This document shows positions 46,440 to 59,179 of a stretch of 64,000 nucleotides of DNA, in pieces. Origin of the DNA: Liolophura sinensis (lineage: Eukaryota; Mollusca; Polyplacophora; Chitonida; Chitonidae). The notes beneath the pieces were generated by a model that made no database searches, was not told the DNA's origin, and saw only the letters and a program-made list of their open reading frames with translations. Numbering within the stretch: the first letter of the stretch is position 1; each line of letters opens with the position of its first letter. Position numbers and translations under genes: made by a program. The stretch spans positions 17,723,608 to 17,787,607 of the forward strand of contig NC_088299.1 in assembly GCF_032854445.1 (NCBI RefSeq). The letters are read 5' to 3'.

Positions 46440-49400
46440 ACAAAGCAATACCATCAAGGCTAGAACTTTGTTATAAGTAATAAGGGCCCACAGGTTTCTT
46501 GTAGACGTTTGGCTACAGGGAATATCTGATGGAAACAGTGATCTTTAAGACACCCCGCTGAATTGACAGACGTGAGGCTTTCGGGCAGGAAATATAAGAG
46601 ATTACTCATATAGACGGAGGTATACAGCCAGCTTGTCGTCTGAATGTCTTGTACTCTCCAGTGCTTTTATGTTTGCGATTATACGGGGATAGACCCAGCA
46701 TCTAAATCCCATCAACTCGATCAAGTAACTCGAAAGGATTTCAGTTTTAAATGTAACTACACGATGCAGTGAAATTACTTTCCTTGTTTTGGCCTAAAAT
46801 AATGCAATTTGTATATGGTGATGCTTTTAATGTTGTGTGGGAAACTCCTAGCTACTGACCAGCTGATTACCATCATTAGCCTAGGGTACACGCCAGAAAA
46901 TGATGATGCCACACATCAGATAATTGCATTTGAACAACAAACGTAGGAACAACCATAATTTGGGCCAACATGAGAAAGTGGGATATTATTTATTTATTGA
47001 GAAGATATCAGAGTTATTCCCTTAGGCCATATAAATGTTCTATATATACTTAGGTGATTATATCTGTGGCCTAAACACGAAAATATAAGTTTATATATTT
47101 GACGTCCATATTTGGTGATAAATATTGAACATATAGCCTGATAGAAATCTACATTTTGAGATGAAACTAAATCAACCGTCTTGGGAGAAATAACAAGTGG
47201 TTGGCCTACGATATTGTGCCGAGCACGCTGTTTTGTTTTGCTTTAAAAAAAAAAACCTATGAATTCAAATGGGGCTGTCAGCAAAGCGCACCATATAATT
47301 TTGGACAGAAATGTTTTTGCCTGCAGGATTGCAGTACAGGAGACGACCACCAAGCATTATAACGGTACAGCTTGTCTATAACTATGGAGTAAATTCGGTT
47401 ATACTCTTGTGTCTGTTGTGACAGAAACCAAGGCTTGTGTCACGATACATCACGACTGGCGCGCGGAATCCCTGGACTATCAAGTTCGATTTCTCCACTG
47501 TCTTCAGTATGGACATGAAGGAAGTCCTGAATTGTCTACATGTATTCTCTAGTCTTGTACAACAAAACTTGAAAGTCCAAAATAGGCTAATCTAAGGCAA
47601 TCAAAGGTGATGTACCAGCTGGGATTGCGATTGCTCTGACCCGGTTCAGTGCGAACCTACTTCAGTATAGACGATTTGGTCTCTCAGAACTAATGGAAAC
47701 TATGCCACGGGATACAGATTTAATCAAAGCCCATTGTTAGAAAATGTAGGCCTGTTCTTTGAATGACAGTGTATCGTGAGAGAGGATAAGCTCAACACGG
47801 CGAAAAGAGAACAAACAAAAGCCCATCAAAACCATCGCCGGAAGTGAAATAATTCACAATTTGTTAGGATCAGTTCATGTTGATTGGAGGATGGTCAAAA
47901 ATAAAAGGTCAAAAATATATGTTAAGCAGAAAATATACTTACTGAAACAGCCACAAATATAGAAATCGGAATATTTTCAGTTGTTATCTTTTTAACCGTT
48001 TACTTTCATACAAAAAGCAAAGCGTTATGTTTTATCACCGTGAAAAAGAGGCATCCTTGCGGTTGCTCACAGAGACGAACGCCTTCGGTCAATGTGTTAT
48101 CTTTATGACTCTTTGTATTGTTCTTTCTAATGCTTTTACGTTTGAGATTGGTCGAGGAAAGGTTAAGTTGAAAACCCCAATGAATCACACAAGTGACTCA
48201 AAAGAATTTTAGAATGAAAGCAAACACAAGACAAAGAAACTATATTATTTTTAATATGGTTTTATATTATAGTACAATTCGTATGTTCCATTGTTCATAA
48301 TATTTTGATATAAACTATGTGCCATGTTTCCAAATAAAACCTAAATCAGGTGATTAAATTTTGAATTTCAAACAAACGCAATTTGGGCAAAAAATGGTGC
48401 ATTTAGAAAAATGAATTGCTAATGTTGAATATTAATGAAATCTATGGAATAATTTATTTGTAATTTAGCTTCTCTAATTGACAATAAAAATCGACCACAT
48501 TAAACGGAGCTAATTGAGACAAAAGTGGAACAACAATCCTGGATATGTTACTAGCTTACCATGTTGTGATCATGTGTTCCGAAAAGAAACCCAGTAAAAC
48601 CCACTACCACCCAGCCCAGGCATAAATCTGCTTTCAAGAAATATTGCCTATTGTGACAGATAAGCACGGCTTGGTTATGATACACCACTAGACACACAGT
48701 ATGCTTGAACTCCCGATCATGTTGAGTTTCTCTATTTTTTCAGTATGGATAAGCAAGGAATGGGAGTTCTGAAATGTTCGCCTTTATTCCCCAGTGTCAG
48801 ATAGCGATAACTTGCCATCCTCATCTAAAGCAATTGAATTTGATGAGCCAGCAAAGATTGTGAATGGTCTGACCGGATTCGTACTGAACCCGGTCGGCCC
48901 AAGAGGCATTTTTCTCAGAACTGGCGGATATTGCGCCACTGGACACATATTTAATCACAGGCCATTCTTAGGAAATATCGGTCTTCTCATTCAGTGGCAG
49001 CGTCTTGCTGATTTAAGTGTTCAGTGAGCGAGGATGGCTCAACGCGGCGAAAAGGGAACAAACAATCGTCCGTCAAAACCACAAATAGCATTGAATCAAC
49101 ACTTGCTAGGATCATGTCGCATCCATTAGCGGTTGGCCAACAAACAGAAATATATTAGAGTTCACAAATATATTCATATCAGATTATTTTCTCTTGTTTT
49201 AGTTACTGTCTGGATTGAAATAATAACCAGAACGTTAATAATCATACCTATGACATCTTTTCAGTGTTTTTTTCTCTTTTACACAAAAACCTGGTCTAGA
49301 CAGGTAAGAGAGAATTTGTCACGATTTTCAGATTTTTTCACGTTTCGAGTCATATAAGCATACACAGTGCATCGTGTGCGCATACACAGTGCATCGTATG

Positions 49401-50625
49401 AGCATACACAGTGCAGCAGGTGAACACAGTTATCTCACAGGAAATCTGCCAAAGCCAATAGACATGAAGCCTCAGATAATCACAAGATACTGACACTGGA
49501 TCAACTAGTTCTTGGTGTAGCTTCTATTCGCTAAATCAGCTGTATGTGCATGTAGTGTTACACCATTTAGCGGGACGGTGAGGATTAAACATGTCACGTT
49601 GTCATGGACATATCTTTTTTGTCGATAACGTTTTTAGAAAAATTATCCAATCTGATGAAATATAGCCGAGGGAAATCTAGCATTTATGTTACTTTTTGTC
49701 AGCCATGAGCACTTTAGTTAATGACACTAACGATTAATCTGTTAAAGCCATTTATATCTTTTTTTCGTGAAAGCACAGTCTCACAATATATCCTTATGTC
49801 GGTATGCAAGCCAGCCAAACAGGTTCTTTATAAATGAATTGAGGGAAAACACCTATGTGTGATGAAGCGCTTTAAACACCAAAGACGACTTACTAACCTC
49901 CTGATCACAGGCCTTTAAATACCTGTGAACTGTTCAGATAGAATAAAAAATAAATAAAAAGATAGAATAAAAACCCTGAGCGAGGAAATACTATAATGCT
50001 TTGTAAGTGAGACTAGATAAGCACAGCAAATACTGTCGAAATAAAGCGTAATCCTTATCATTACTATCGATCTCCATTGGGAGACAGACGCAAACACTGG
50101 CCAATAAAATAAGTAGAAGTATAATAAAACGAAAATTAAAATCTGTGCAAATATATTTTTAAGCATATTTTCAAATGTTGTTTTGCTTGCCATGATAGGT
50201 GAACCATGCATTCCGTAGAAATCCATCATCTTTCGCACAAGCCTCGTTTAAGAATTTGTTTATCATTTACCATGTTGCGCGCAAATATTCTGGAGGGGAA
50301 TGAATGTCACCACCTGTGCAGATTTCCTTGCTATTATTGCCTGTCAAAACGTACTGCATATGTTAGTTGTCAGGACGAAACATCAAACGGAGTGACTCCA
50401 GTGGACGCTGAAGTCTATGGACAACTAAACAGTTGATATCTGTACCTGACAGACATGTGACTGCATCGCCTTAAAGCAAGGCATTCACTGTCTCCCGCAT
50501 TGGAGAGCTATACCGACGACGCCAGACAGTAGCCTTCATCCCATCCTGTCACAGCAGTCTATGCCGACATGGTACAGACCATTTCTTGGCATGGTGTGTC
50601 ACAGCCCGCGTTATACGATGAAATT
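46440..50625. other. Unique DNA with dispersed old repeats
   Basis: No supported gene. Diverged copies of dispersed element R lie near 47590-47830 and 48640-49110 (shared CGGCGAAAAGRGAACAAAC, TTTAATCA, GTTAGAAAAT-type words). A 22-bp word (GCATACACAGTGCATCGT) is repeated three times at 49358-49420. The 107-codon minus frame 49915-50238 is U-rich and hydrophobic without further support. Confidence 0.45.
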
Positions 50626-50627
50626 TA

Positions 50628-50757
50628 TTGATTTATTTATTTTATTGGTGATTTACGAAGAACACGAGAATATTTCACTTATACGACGGCGGCCAGCATT
50701 ATTGTGGAGGGAAAGCAGACAGAGCCCGGGGAAACCCACAACCATCCGCATGTTTGC
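50628..50757 (-). mobile_element. 5'-truncated SINE
   Basis: Tail ATTTATTTATTTTATTGGTG, then ATTTCACTTATACGACGGCG, GCCAGCATTATTGTGG and AACCATCCGCATGTTTGCG. Minus strand, moderately diverged. Confidence 0.8.
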
Positions 50758-51083
50758 GAAGAAATATCAAGAGAGCAAATCTTTAAGTCTTATGCATACT
50801 CTGCCCCATACAAAACAGGTGGCCTCTCGGTCGTCCTTCCTGCTTAATATTCGTGATGTAACTGCAAAATGGATTTACGGAAAAAAATTACGGAAATATC
50901 CGTTATAGTCTCAACCGCTTTTCATTCAAGATAATACTGACAAAATGTTAACATTCGAAGTCTGACTACGAAGGAAACGTATAATAGCACTCAAATTCAA
51001 ATTTTGGGATTTCTGTTCTTCATGCCATCTGACCCCACAGAGGATGAGTTAGGGTTGATGTCTTGACGTACCATTGTCCTATA

Positions 51084-51175
51084 TGTGCGATATCGCACAA
51101 GTACGACTCTTTGTGAAAGTGCCCCCCCCCCCCCAGGAACTGGGGTATCTATAGATAACAGGTTATCTATAGATA
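51084..51175. repeat. Two perfect palindromes flanking a poly-C run
   Basis: TGTGCGATATCGCACA (51084-51099) is a perfect 16-nt palindrome. 51122-51134 is 13 C. TATCTATAGATAAC (51146-51159), a 2-base spacer AG, then GTTATCTATAGATA (51162-51175) is a perfect 14-bp-arm hairpin. No SINE or satellite explains them. Confidence 0.9.
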
Positions 51176-51469
51176 ATACTGAAAGTTTCATCCAGCCCTG
51201 TTATATTCTAGAACGATTGCACAAGATTTGTCTTTCCTCGCCCAACATGCCGAGGGGGTTCAAATCGAACTAGCGTATAAATAGCATTGTGATACAAGGA
51301 GAAAGCTAGCGTTGGATCACTGAGCTAGTGAAACGTAGATATATACTGTGAGCCTTCGAGTGTGGGAAGAGTTCGAAAAGACTATGGCAAAATATGTATG
51401 AAATGTTGGGCCAGCATTCGTGTTACTGTTGAGGGGTGTAAACAGTATATTGGGTCTGATAACAATAAT

Positions 51470-51600
51470 AATATTTATTTATTTGACCGATGTTTAACCA
51501 CATACCAAAGAATATTTCACTTGTACCATGGCGGTCAGTTTTATGAGTGAGAGAATCCGGAGTGCCCGTGATAAACCACCCACCTTTGGCAAGTTACTAA
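51470..51600 (-). mobile_element. Old SINE fragment
   Basis: ATTTATTTATTTGACCGATG, AAGAATATTTCACTTGTACC and ATGGCGGTCAGTTTTATGAG are degraded forms of the SINE 3' half on the minus strand. Part of it is overlapped by a spurious 80-codon plus frame. Confidence 0.6.
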
Positions 51601-54007
51601 AAAGCTTTCCCTCATGTGACACAACAGATATTCACATCATACTGGTGGAAGATAAATGGTCTACGGCGAACGTTAGATTGAAGAGACGGCCACAGATCAT
51701 CGTCGATTGTTCATCGCTATCAAAGGCCCACGAACAGGGTGTTAATCTACAAACACCCTGTGTACGTTAAGAGATCCTAAGGAAATCTCTGTACATATGA
51801 GCTAGAATTCCTGTGATGATACACGAGAACGTGTTGTCATCCAGAAAGTATCAGGTATAACAGATCAACGAAATAAGCCCTAACATGATGAACAAAGCTA
51901 ACTCGCCATGTCACCCTAGGCTTCCCAATTCCAATCTCAGACAGGGGCTTGTCCTTGTCCACATCTACAAAAGTAGCTCCGTATTATCTGCTTGGCATTC
52001 ACCACCGGATGTATAAGCGAATCCAGTTTGTGTAAATGGCTTTCATCATTTCTGACGCACCATGCCTTACTGGTTGAATGGATTTCGTATAACGAATGGT
52101 GCCAAATTTGGACAAATCGCTTGTCACTATTTGCTGGAATACAGAAAATAAATACTTTCTCTAAGACAGTGACATTTAGGCCTCAAGACCAACATCGAGT
52201 ACGCCACCAATGAACAAGACACACACACTAAGTTTAGCTTAAAATGAAGTTTTTATAAAGTTTACAGTTACTGGTCAAGGCAAGCCAACTGGAGCACGTT
52301 AGACTCAAGTAACCAGATTACTGGACATGCCTTTAGGTGATTAGGCAACAAAGCTTGCAGATCGTCAGACGTTGTTCTGGGTGGATGTCTTGCCCAGTAC
52401 TGAGACGCTAGATGTTTTGTCAGATTCTTCTCAGCGATCAATTCGCCTTCGCTGAACAAAAATTATGCCAATGGCAACAGACTTAATCAAAGGACTGTGT
52501 TAGAAAATGGCTTCGTCTTCTTTGAGTCAGAAGTTCTTGCTGTGGGAGATGTAAATGTTCAATAGGAGAGATGACACTTAAATGTCTATCACGATGAAAG
52601 CCTGACGATGAATTAAACAAACTTTTGTTAGAATCCGATCGATTAGGGGAACTTCCAAGACATAACTCTGATTGCGATGTGACGAAGTGAAATTACAAAG
52701 TGTAACAAAGAAGTTGCGTCCGTTCAAGTTTCTAATTTTTTTTTGGCAAATGCCCATTAGTTGGTTTATGTTATGCTCCGTTTTGATAATCCTTCCAGCA
52801 AATGATAACGAGCAGATTTTTTAGTAATGCTGGTCAACAAAGTGTCCTTTATCTCTTAGCTTCCTTCTGTGGAAGTTTGACATAGCTGTTTCTACTGGGT
52901 TGTTGACAAATCTACAAATCTATTCTCTCTGTGTTATGCAACAAACGATATGACAAGTGTGTTCTAGGTATTTTGTGCCGTCATGAGGAAGGTAAGGCTT
53001 TCAGTACGCGTAACTCTGGCTGATCTGTCCAATAATCCTATATATTACACTCTATTTGTGAAGCATGCAAATTAGTTTTTAAACACACTGAAGAGTGTAA
53101 TGCTAAGAAGGAAGAACGTTATTTAATACCAGGAGAGGAGAGCAATAAGTTAATGTAAGGAATTTTCGATTGACAAGTAAGAATAAACCTCCAGCCTTTA
53201 TTTTCCGGGGCCCTTGGGCTTACATAAGCATTCTCATATTACCTACCGTTTATTAATACACCAATCGCTAAGCTTCTAATCTGGGAAGGCGCATTGAAGT
53301 TATTTCTGCGTGTAAATGAACTTCATTGTCGTAGATTATAGGCCTACATGTAGGTAACGCTTTGAATATTTATTGAAACTTTCTACCGTGCGTACTAAGG
53401 GCTCTATTAAGACTGTGCATTTAATGACTACAGAATGAAGTTATCAACATTTTTGTCATAAACTTGATGTTTAAAACGTCACAGAAGTTGTGAATACCAC
53501 GGACTGACGTATAGATTATGTGCCAGATCTATAAGTAAGGAGAAATTACTACGAAAGCAGCAATTTACATCTGGTATCCAAAACTTAAAAAATATAACAG
53601 TTGACGAGTGCACCTTTTCACCAGATGTATTATATCTGTAACAGTGTTTAGTTTTAATGCGGTCACAGCCTAAAACAAACATCTGTATAAACTGTCTAAA
53701 TAGATCATAACGAATGCGTAGGCTTTTACGCAATGAACATTGCTTCCATAAGGCTTCGTAAACCTAGCATTTGTTACAAAAACAACAGAAATAGGTGAAT
53801 GTTCACCTTCAATTCCTCATGCTGAACGACGACAAGACATTTCTTGTACAATTGTCACACAAAAGATTTGGTCTTCACCAGAGAGTTGTCAAATCACCAT
53901 TCGTTATCCGATAATACAAGATAACCATCTCGTGAAATGAGAACGTTTGCACCCGACGCCAGCAATGACTCAAAAGTGGTTAAGTACGACGTAAAAATCC
54001 AAGTAAG
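51600..54007. other. Mostly unique; one element R copy
   Basis: Near 52450-52620, ATTATGCCAATGGCAACAGA, CTTAATCAAAGG and GTGTTAGAAAATGGC match dispersed element R. No supported gene and no tandem repeats. Confidence 0.45.
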
Positions 54008-54109
54008 CATGCATACATACATACATACATACATACATACATACATACATACATACATACATACATACATACATACATACATACATACATACATACATAC
54101 ATACATACA

Positions 54110-54139
<30 letters not shown>
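54008..54139. repeat. (CATA)32 microsatellite
   Basis: Perfect tetranucleotide run. It yields artefactual frames (Tyr-Ile-His-Thr on +, Met-Tyr-Val-Cys on -). Confidence 0.99.
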
Positions 54140-54140
<1 letters not shown>

Positions 54141-54206
54141 GTAAAGTGAGACGCCGATCTTCAACGTCTTGTCTGACCTTATGTGTATGTTTTTATTCTT
54201 CACACT

Positions 54207-54310
54207 TATTTATCTATTTATTTATTTATTTATTTCATTAGTGTTTTACGCCGTACTCAAGAATATTTCAACCACTTGAACTCACATCGATCGCATTGGT
54301 GAGAGGCCTC
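54207..54310 (-). mobile_element. SINE with internal deletion
   Basis: Tail (ATTT)n, CATTAGTGTTTTACGCCGTA, AAGAATATTTCA, then a jump of about 150 bases directly into CACTTGAACTCACATCGATC, GCATTGGTGAGAGGCCTCCG. Both ends of the element are thus present without the middle. Confidence 0.8.
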
Positions 54311-55960
54311 CGAATTAGGACATGTCCAGAAGACCAATCCATGAACAAATACTTAGTATAAAGATGCTATGTACAAGAATCATTTTTTCTTGTTTTCTCT
54401 TCTTTACTTTTCTTCCTGTTATTGAAGACTCAATAACATATTTTTATCATATTTTTACCGGATATGTTTTAGCCACACGAAGATCTTATGAAACCAGCGC
54501 CCTTTCTTTGTCTCTGGACAGATTTTTCTGATTTAATACATGAAATTAGATGAGGACAAGAGCAAACAAGAAAATCCCAATGTGAAATAGCTAACAAAGA
54601 TTTTCAAATAAAGGGAAGAAAGTCATTCAACCAAACACTATCTAAAAACCAAATGATCCTTCTATTAGATATATTGGAATTATGAGAAACAAAATTTACT
54701 TATTGGCATTTACCGGCCCAGATCATTCAGGGCCCAGTTCGTATCCAGCTCTTGGTAGTTCGACTGCCTCCTTAAGGCAGGGTTGTCAGATACCTGGCAA
54801 AGTTTTGGCGTATTTTACTTTCATCTATCGACAAGTACGATAACCGATGAAACCGTTCATTTCGGTGTTAGACAATAATCAAAAAAATACACAACAGATC
54901 AAATGGTTCCTCTATTATTCATATATTAATAAGTCTGATACAAAATATAAAGAAAAGCATCGCCTTTTAACTCTCCATTCGAAGAGGTAGAATTTTGTCA
55001 GTTCACTGAAGTAATTGTAGAAATATTTTGTCAAACGATCGGCCTTTTGCAAGGAAACATACAGACTTCATACAGACATTTATGGCTAGGAATCTGCTAG
55101 CCAGCAGAGAAACACATTCAGCCCAAGGCTACTGGCTGGTCAATTTTCTTCTAAGCGCTGTATGGCAAATTAAGTCCACGATGGCAGATTGATCCTTACA
55201 TTGCTCCTTACATTGAGATATTTCCTCATCAGCCTGTTGTCTCAATTATTGCCTTCTATAAGCAATTTGGGGCTATTCCAGAATTTTATAACGTGCCTAG
55301 ACTAACTTGCTACAGGAATACAACAACTGAAATACAGCCTCGGAGAAACCACTGCAAACATGCAGCCAAAAAGACACAACCATTTATATTCAACCACACA
55401 TAGGTCGGGAGATGAGGAAGTTATCTGATCATATAACGGTTACTAATCAGTCAGTATTGCTCCAGACCGAGTTCCGTGAGATTCACGGGTCTCTGTCTCA
55501 GCACTGAAGTAGTAGATGTTAGGTTCATCACACGTGTAAATCACTTCTGTTAGGTCTGATGGGAACTGTGTCGCTACTTTAATCAATGCGCTGTGTTCGA
55601 AAATATCGGCCAGCCTCTGCTTAAAAACACTGTTGCAAACCAGCCCTTAATGGTATATGAATGGCTTTAACATTGAGGTGCAACGGTCATTTACAAAGTA
55701 TATTTTTGATTTAACACTGAAATTCATTTTTCACCAATACTATACACCATTTTGGCTTTGTGAGTTGGATTCGAACCCATGCCATCACTGAATAAAGACG
55801 ACCAAAGTCTTGGTAGGATTTCCACACACACACAAAACTTGCTAAACAGCAAATTTTCATGGTAACATTGTAACATTTCAACCTCCTGTTCGTCGACCAC
55901 ATTAATATTCGTTAATTATAAGCAGAATAATGCCTCATAATTTAGCTGTTGAATGTAAAT
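54311..55960. other. No gene seen; element R fragment; isolated B-box-like sequence
   Basis: About 55550-55640 carries element R (GGGAACTGTGTCGCTAC, TTTAATCAATGCGCTGTGTT). At 55763-55785 the minus strand reads GGCATGGGTTCGAATCCAAC, a perfect B-box core, but no matching A box or cloverleaf is seen upstream, so I do not call a tRNA. Confidence 0.4.
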
Positions 55961-55961
55961 G

Positions 55962-56930
55962 ACTCTGCCGGTGCTGAGAGTCAAGTTCAGGTTGTGCACC
56001 GTATAACACCCGAATCGGTTGCTGAGAGTCACGTTCAGGTCTTGCACCGTATGGTGCCCGAATCTGCTGCTGAGAGTCAAGTTCAGGTCGTGCACCCTAT
56101 AACACCCGAATCCAGTGCTGAGGGTCACGTTCAGGTCGTGCAGCCTATGATACCCGAATCCGGTGCTGAGAGTCACGTACAGGTCGTGCACCCTTTAACA
56201 CCCGAATCCGGTGCTGAGAGTCGAGTTCAGGTCGTGCACCCTATAACACCCGAATCCCGTGCTGAAAGTCAAGTTCAGATCGTGCAGCCTATAGTACCCG
56301 AATCTGTTGCCGAGAGTCACGTTCGGGTCGTATAGCCTTTGATACCCGAATCCGGTGATGAGAGTCGTTCAGGTCGTGCAGCCTATGATACCCGAATCCG
56401 GTGCTGAGAGTCACGTACAGGTCGTGCACCCTGTAACACCCGAATCCGGTGCTGAGAGTCACGTTCAGGTCGTGCACCCTATGGTACCCGAATACGGTGC
56501 TGAGAGTCAAGTTCAGGTCGTGCAGCCTATGGTACCCGAATCTGTTGCTGAGTGTCAAGTTCAGGGTGAGCACCCTATGCTACTCGAATCCGGTGCTGAG
56601 AGTCAAGTTCAGGTTCTGCACCCTATGGTACCCGAACCCGGTGCTGAGAGTCAAGTTCAGGTCGTGCAACCTATGATACCCGAATCATATGCTGAGAGTC
56701 ACGTACAGGTCGTGGAGCCTATGGTACCCGAATCATATGCTGAGAGTCACGTACAGGTCGTGCACCCTATGGTACCCGAATCCTATGCTGAGAGTCAAGT
56801 TCAGGTCGTGCAGCCTATGATACCCGAATCCGATGCTAAGAGTCAAGTTCAGGTCGTGCAACCTATTATACCTGAGTCCTATGCTGAGAGTCAAGTTCAG
56901 GTCGTGCAGCCTATAACATCCGAACCCGGA
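55962..56930. repeat. 48-bp minisatellite, open on + and -
   Basis: About 20 units of 48 bp (CCCGAATCCGGTGCTGAGAG, TCACGTTCAGGTCGTGCACC, CTATGGTA). The plus-strand peptide is PESGAESHVQVVHPMV repeated, open from 55949 to a TAG at 56333-56335, then, after a 2-base deletion in a unit near 56366, open again in the next frame to 56999 (214 codons). The minus strand is also open (LHDLNVTLSTGFGYHR). Differences between units are mostly amino-acid changing, so purifying selection on the plus peptide is not apparent. Confidence 0.95.
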
Positions 56931-56999
56931 GGTCTTACATGCACCAACCAATCAATCTGGACGGAAATATTCCAGTTCATGGAATTATTTCTCAAATGA

Positions 57000-57379
57000 T
57001 AAATACACCCTGCTGAGGACAACGCCTATCACTACATACAATTATTTGGGATAGAGTTTTTACAAAAGCTTTTACAACACATGGATGTTGTGGATAAAAG
57101 GAATGTGTGAAATCGCTGGGGTTCAGTGGGGTTGTTCTGGCAATTAAACAGCAACTAAGAATGTAGTCTGACTTGTTTTAAGTTAATTCACCTGACGCGG
57201 AAACAGCACCGACAATACTGGCTCTTTTAAATAATGACTATTTCAAATGCCTGTGTCTTGTAACACCGAGACTGTACAATGTTGGTAAACGTGAAGAAGG
57301 TGGCCTGTGATATCGATCTATCCACGCGCAGGTTCCAGCCTATGAACATGTGCAAAACCTGATTTTAATATTTGTTTAT
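57000..57379. other. Spacer, no gene seen
   Basis: Short unique interval between the 48-bp array and the triplicated unit. It lacks frames, repeats or SINE. Confidence 0.5.
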
Positions 57380-57606
57380 AATGTATAAATTACAGCCCAT
57401 TACACATATTAATACATATCAATACCCAGAGCCTGTGTTCTCACGTGCGTTCATTAATGGCACACAGTCAGTCGGTTCGTGGCTAAAGTGTGTACAAAGT
57501 AAAGGTTATCGCCTGAGTTCTAGGCTTTTGATCTCCTGGTATAAAGTGGCTACATAATAGACAGAGGGGTTTCAGCCCCAAGGTCTATCATGATTCCGCT
57601 TACCAG

Positions 57607-57804
57607 GTGCGTATTCCAGATGAAATACATCAAGCGAATGGCGATTACTTCGTACACAGAAGACACCGGATTTTTTTACAGTCTCCAATATACATCTATG
57701 TAAATTTATATGGGCATTATGATTTTAGCGTAATGAATCCAGATGATAACAAAGAAAACTATGTCGTGAAACTGGAACCATTCCCTCCCCGAAATGGGCT
57801 ATAG
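57607..57804 (+). pseudogene. Terminal-exon-like frame of an unrecognised gene, copy 1
   Basis: Open frame ending PIYIYVNLYGHYDFSVMNPD, DNKENYVVKLEPFPPRNGL, stop (TAG at 57802-57804). The same frame in unit T copy 3 (62580-62719) has VYMYILTF, DKFSLEERVQ and GDDKVYHIVQLKPFPL followed by a stop at the matching place. Length differences of 6 and 12 bases keep the frame. This suggests a former or current coding end, intact here. I see no upstream exon or splice partner and cannot name the family. It could be functional rather than a pseudogene. Confidence 0.3.
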
Positions 57805-58639
57805 ATTCTTTATACGCATTCTAACAGAGCAATCTGACATTACTGGGTACCATTCGGAAAATGCCTACAGTAACGTTCTGTTACTTAGATTTACACGGAC
57901 GACACATCATCATCATAGTTCATCGAATACAGATGTTGTGGTCAATTTTCGGCGATTGCTTTTGGTATAATCTCCTTTATCAAACCCTAAGGGAGATCCA
58001 CCCGTGGGTTTCCACAAAAATTTCGTATATGATACGCACGTAAAACTATATCTATGATGCCACTGAATTTAATGTGAACCTCGTGAACTGTAATTTGACT
58101 ACACCAAGAGGCTTCAAAAACACATTACCGTTGGCATAAAATGCAGTCCCAGCAACATGACACTGTGGTGATCGGAAGTCAGTTTATAACCACTATTTCA
58201 CAACTTAAGACAAATTTGTATCACTTTATGGCTTCTGTTGAACGGATCGTCCATAAATCACTTCCGATTCGTCAAATCCCCAGAACCGAAATATCAGACA
58301 TAAGTGTAATTTAGCTCTGCTCTATTGCCAATTCTCTCGACACCCGACACCAGGAGGGCACGGTATATTGATACTGGATTTGTCTTGATGTCACCGATCA
58401 GACGTGTTTATGCCCTGTGTGACAGTTGGGGATGTGTTCAGTAGCCACTGGAAGCCCCGGGCTTTACCACAATTTCACAGTCCCTATTGGACAGTAAAAC
58501 ATTGATCAGGTATATGCCTCTAATTTGGTGGGAAAGTTTACATTGTGATTAAGCTGCTCAACGTTGTGAGAACATTCTCACTGTGGTACTGAACATTTCC
58601 ATAACCTCGTGTACACGCATCATTCAACATTTGTTGGGT

Positions 58640-58815
58640 TCCTGTGTTCTCCAGATATGCGGCTAGTCTTTCACTGATGTGATCCCATGTTCGACTCCAG
58701 CTCCTACTGATTCGTCTGTGGCTTTACGTCAGACACGTTGTGCGGGTATCTGGTGACGTCGCCTTATGAGAGAAATATTTTTAGCAAATATTTTGGGGTA
58801 AATAAATGAATAAAT
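58640..58815 (+). repeat. tRNA-like repeat in unit T, copy 1
   Basis: GTGTTCTCCAGATATGCGGC, TCTTTCACTGATGTGATCCC, ATGTTCGACTCCAGCTCC (B-box-like), then GTCGCCTTATGAGAGAAATA, ending AAATAAATGAATAAA. Copies at 60705-60940 (TGTTCGAATTCCGCTCC) and 63665-63905. It resembles a second SINE family but occurs only within unit T, so it spread with the unit. Confidence 0.5.
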
Positions 58816-59179
58816 TTGCTTTTTCGTCTGTGAAATAATCCGAGTCACTGTTACTAACTGGACAAATATGTTGGGAAGTGCTGTGCATGTAGTTTGTTAT
58901 ATTGTTATATACTGTTACGACGGCTTGATACATTATCAATGTGAGACTGAACTCCGCGATTAAAGATCATACACTGATCAAAGGTAATCACTTAACCATA
59001 GTCCTGTTTGAGAATCATCTCACCCAGATTCCTATGGATTTATGGCCCTCTGCTGACAGGTTAAACAGTAGCTCCGTCACCCCTGACAGTCATTTCTCTC
59101 AGATATAGGGGATACTGTGCCACCAGTGTCAGATTTAATCAGATCCCAGTGTTACAAAACCTCCGTGGGATAATACTTT

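Larger units (their letters stand above)
57380..59175 (+). repeat. Triplicated unit T, copy 1
   Basis: It shares blocks with 59180-61260 and 61840-64000: TACACATATTAATACATATC; GAAAATGCCTACAGTAACGT; GATGCCACTGAATTTAATGT; GTGAACTGTAATTTGACTAC; CACTTCCGATTCGTCAAATC; CTCGACACCCGACACCAGGA; and the TCTTTCACTGATGTGATCCC to AATAAATGAATAAA segment. It retains the intact terminal-exon-like frame. Confidence 0.7.

Noticed and set aside
53894-54203. Frames of repeated Tyr-Val-Cys-Met and His-Thr-Tyr-Ile
   Set aside because: Translation of the (CATA)n microsatellite.
55763-55785. Possible tRNA gene (GGTTCGAATCC on the minus strand)
   Set aside because: Only the T-arm/B box is present. No acceptor stem, D arm or anticodon arm could be folded around it.
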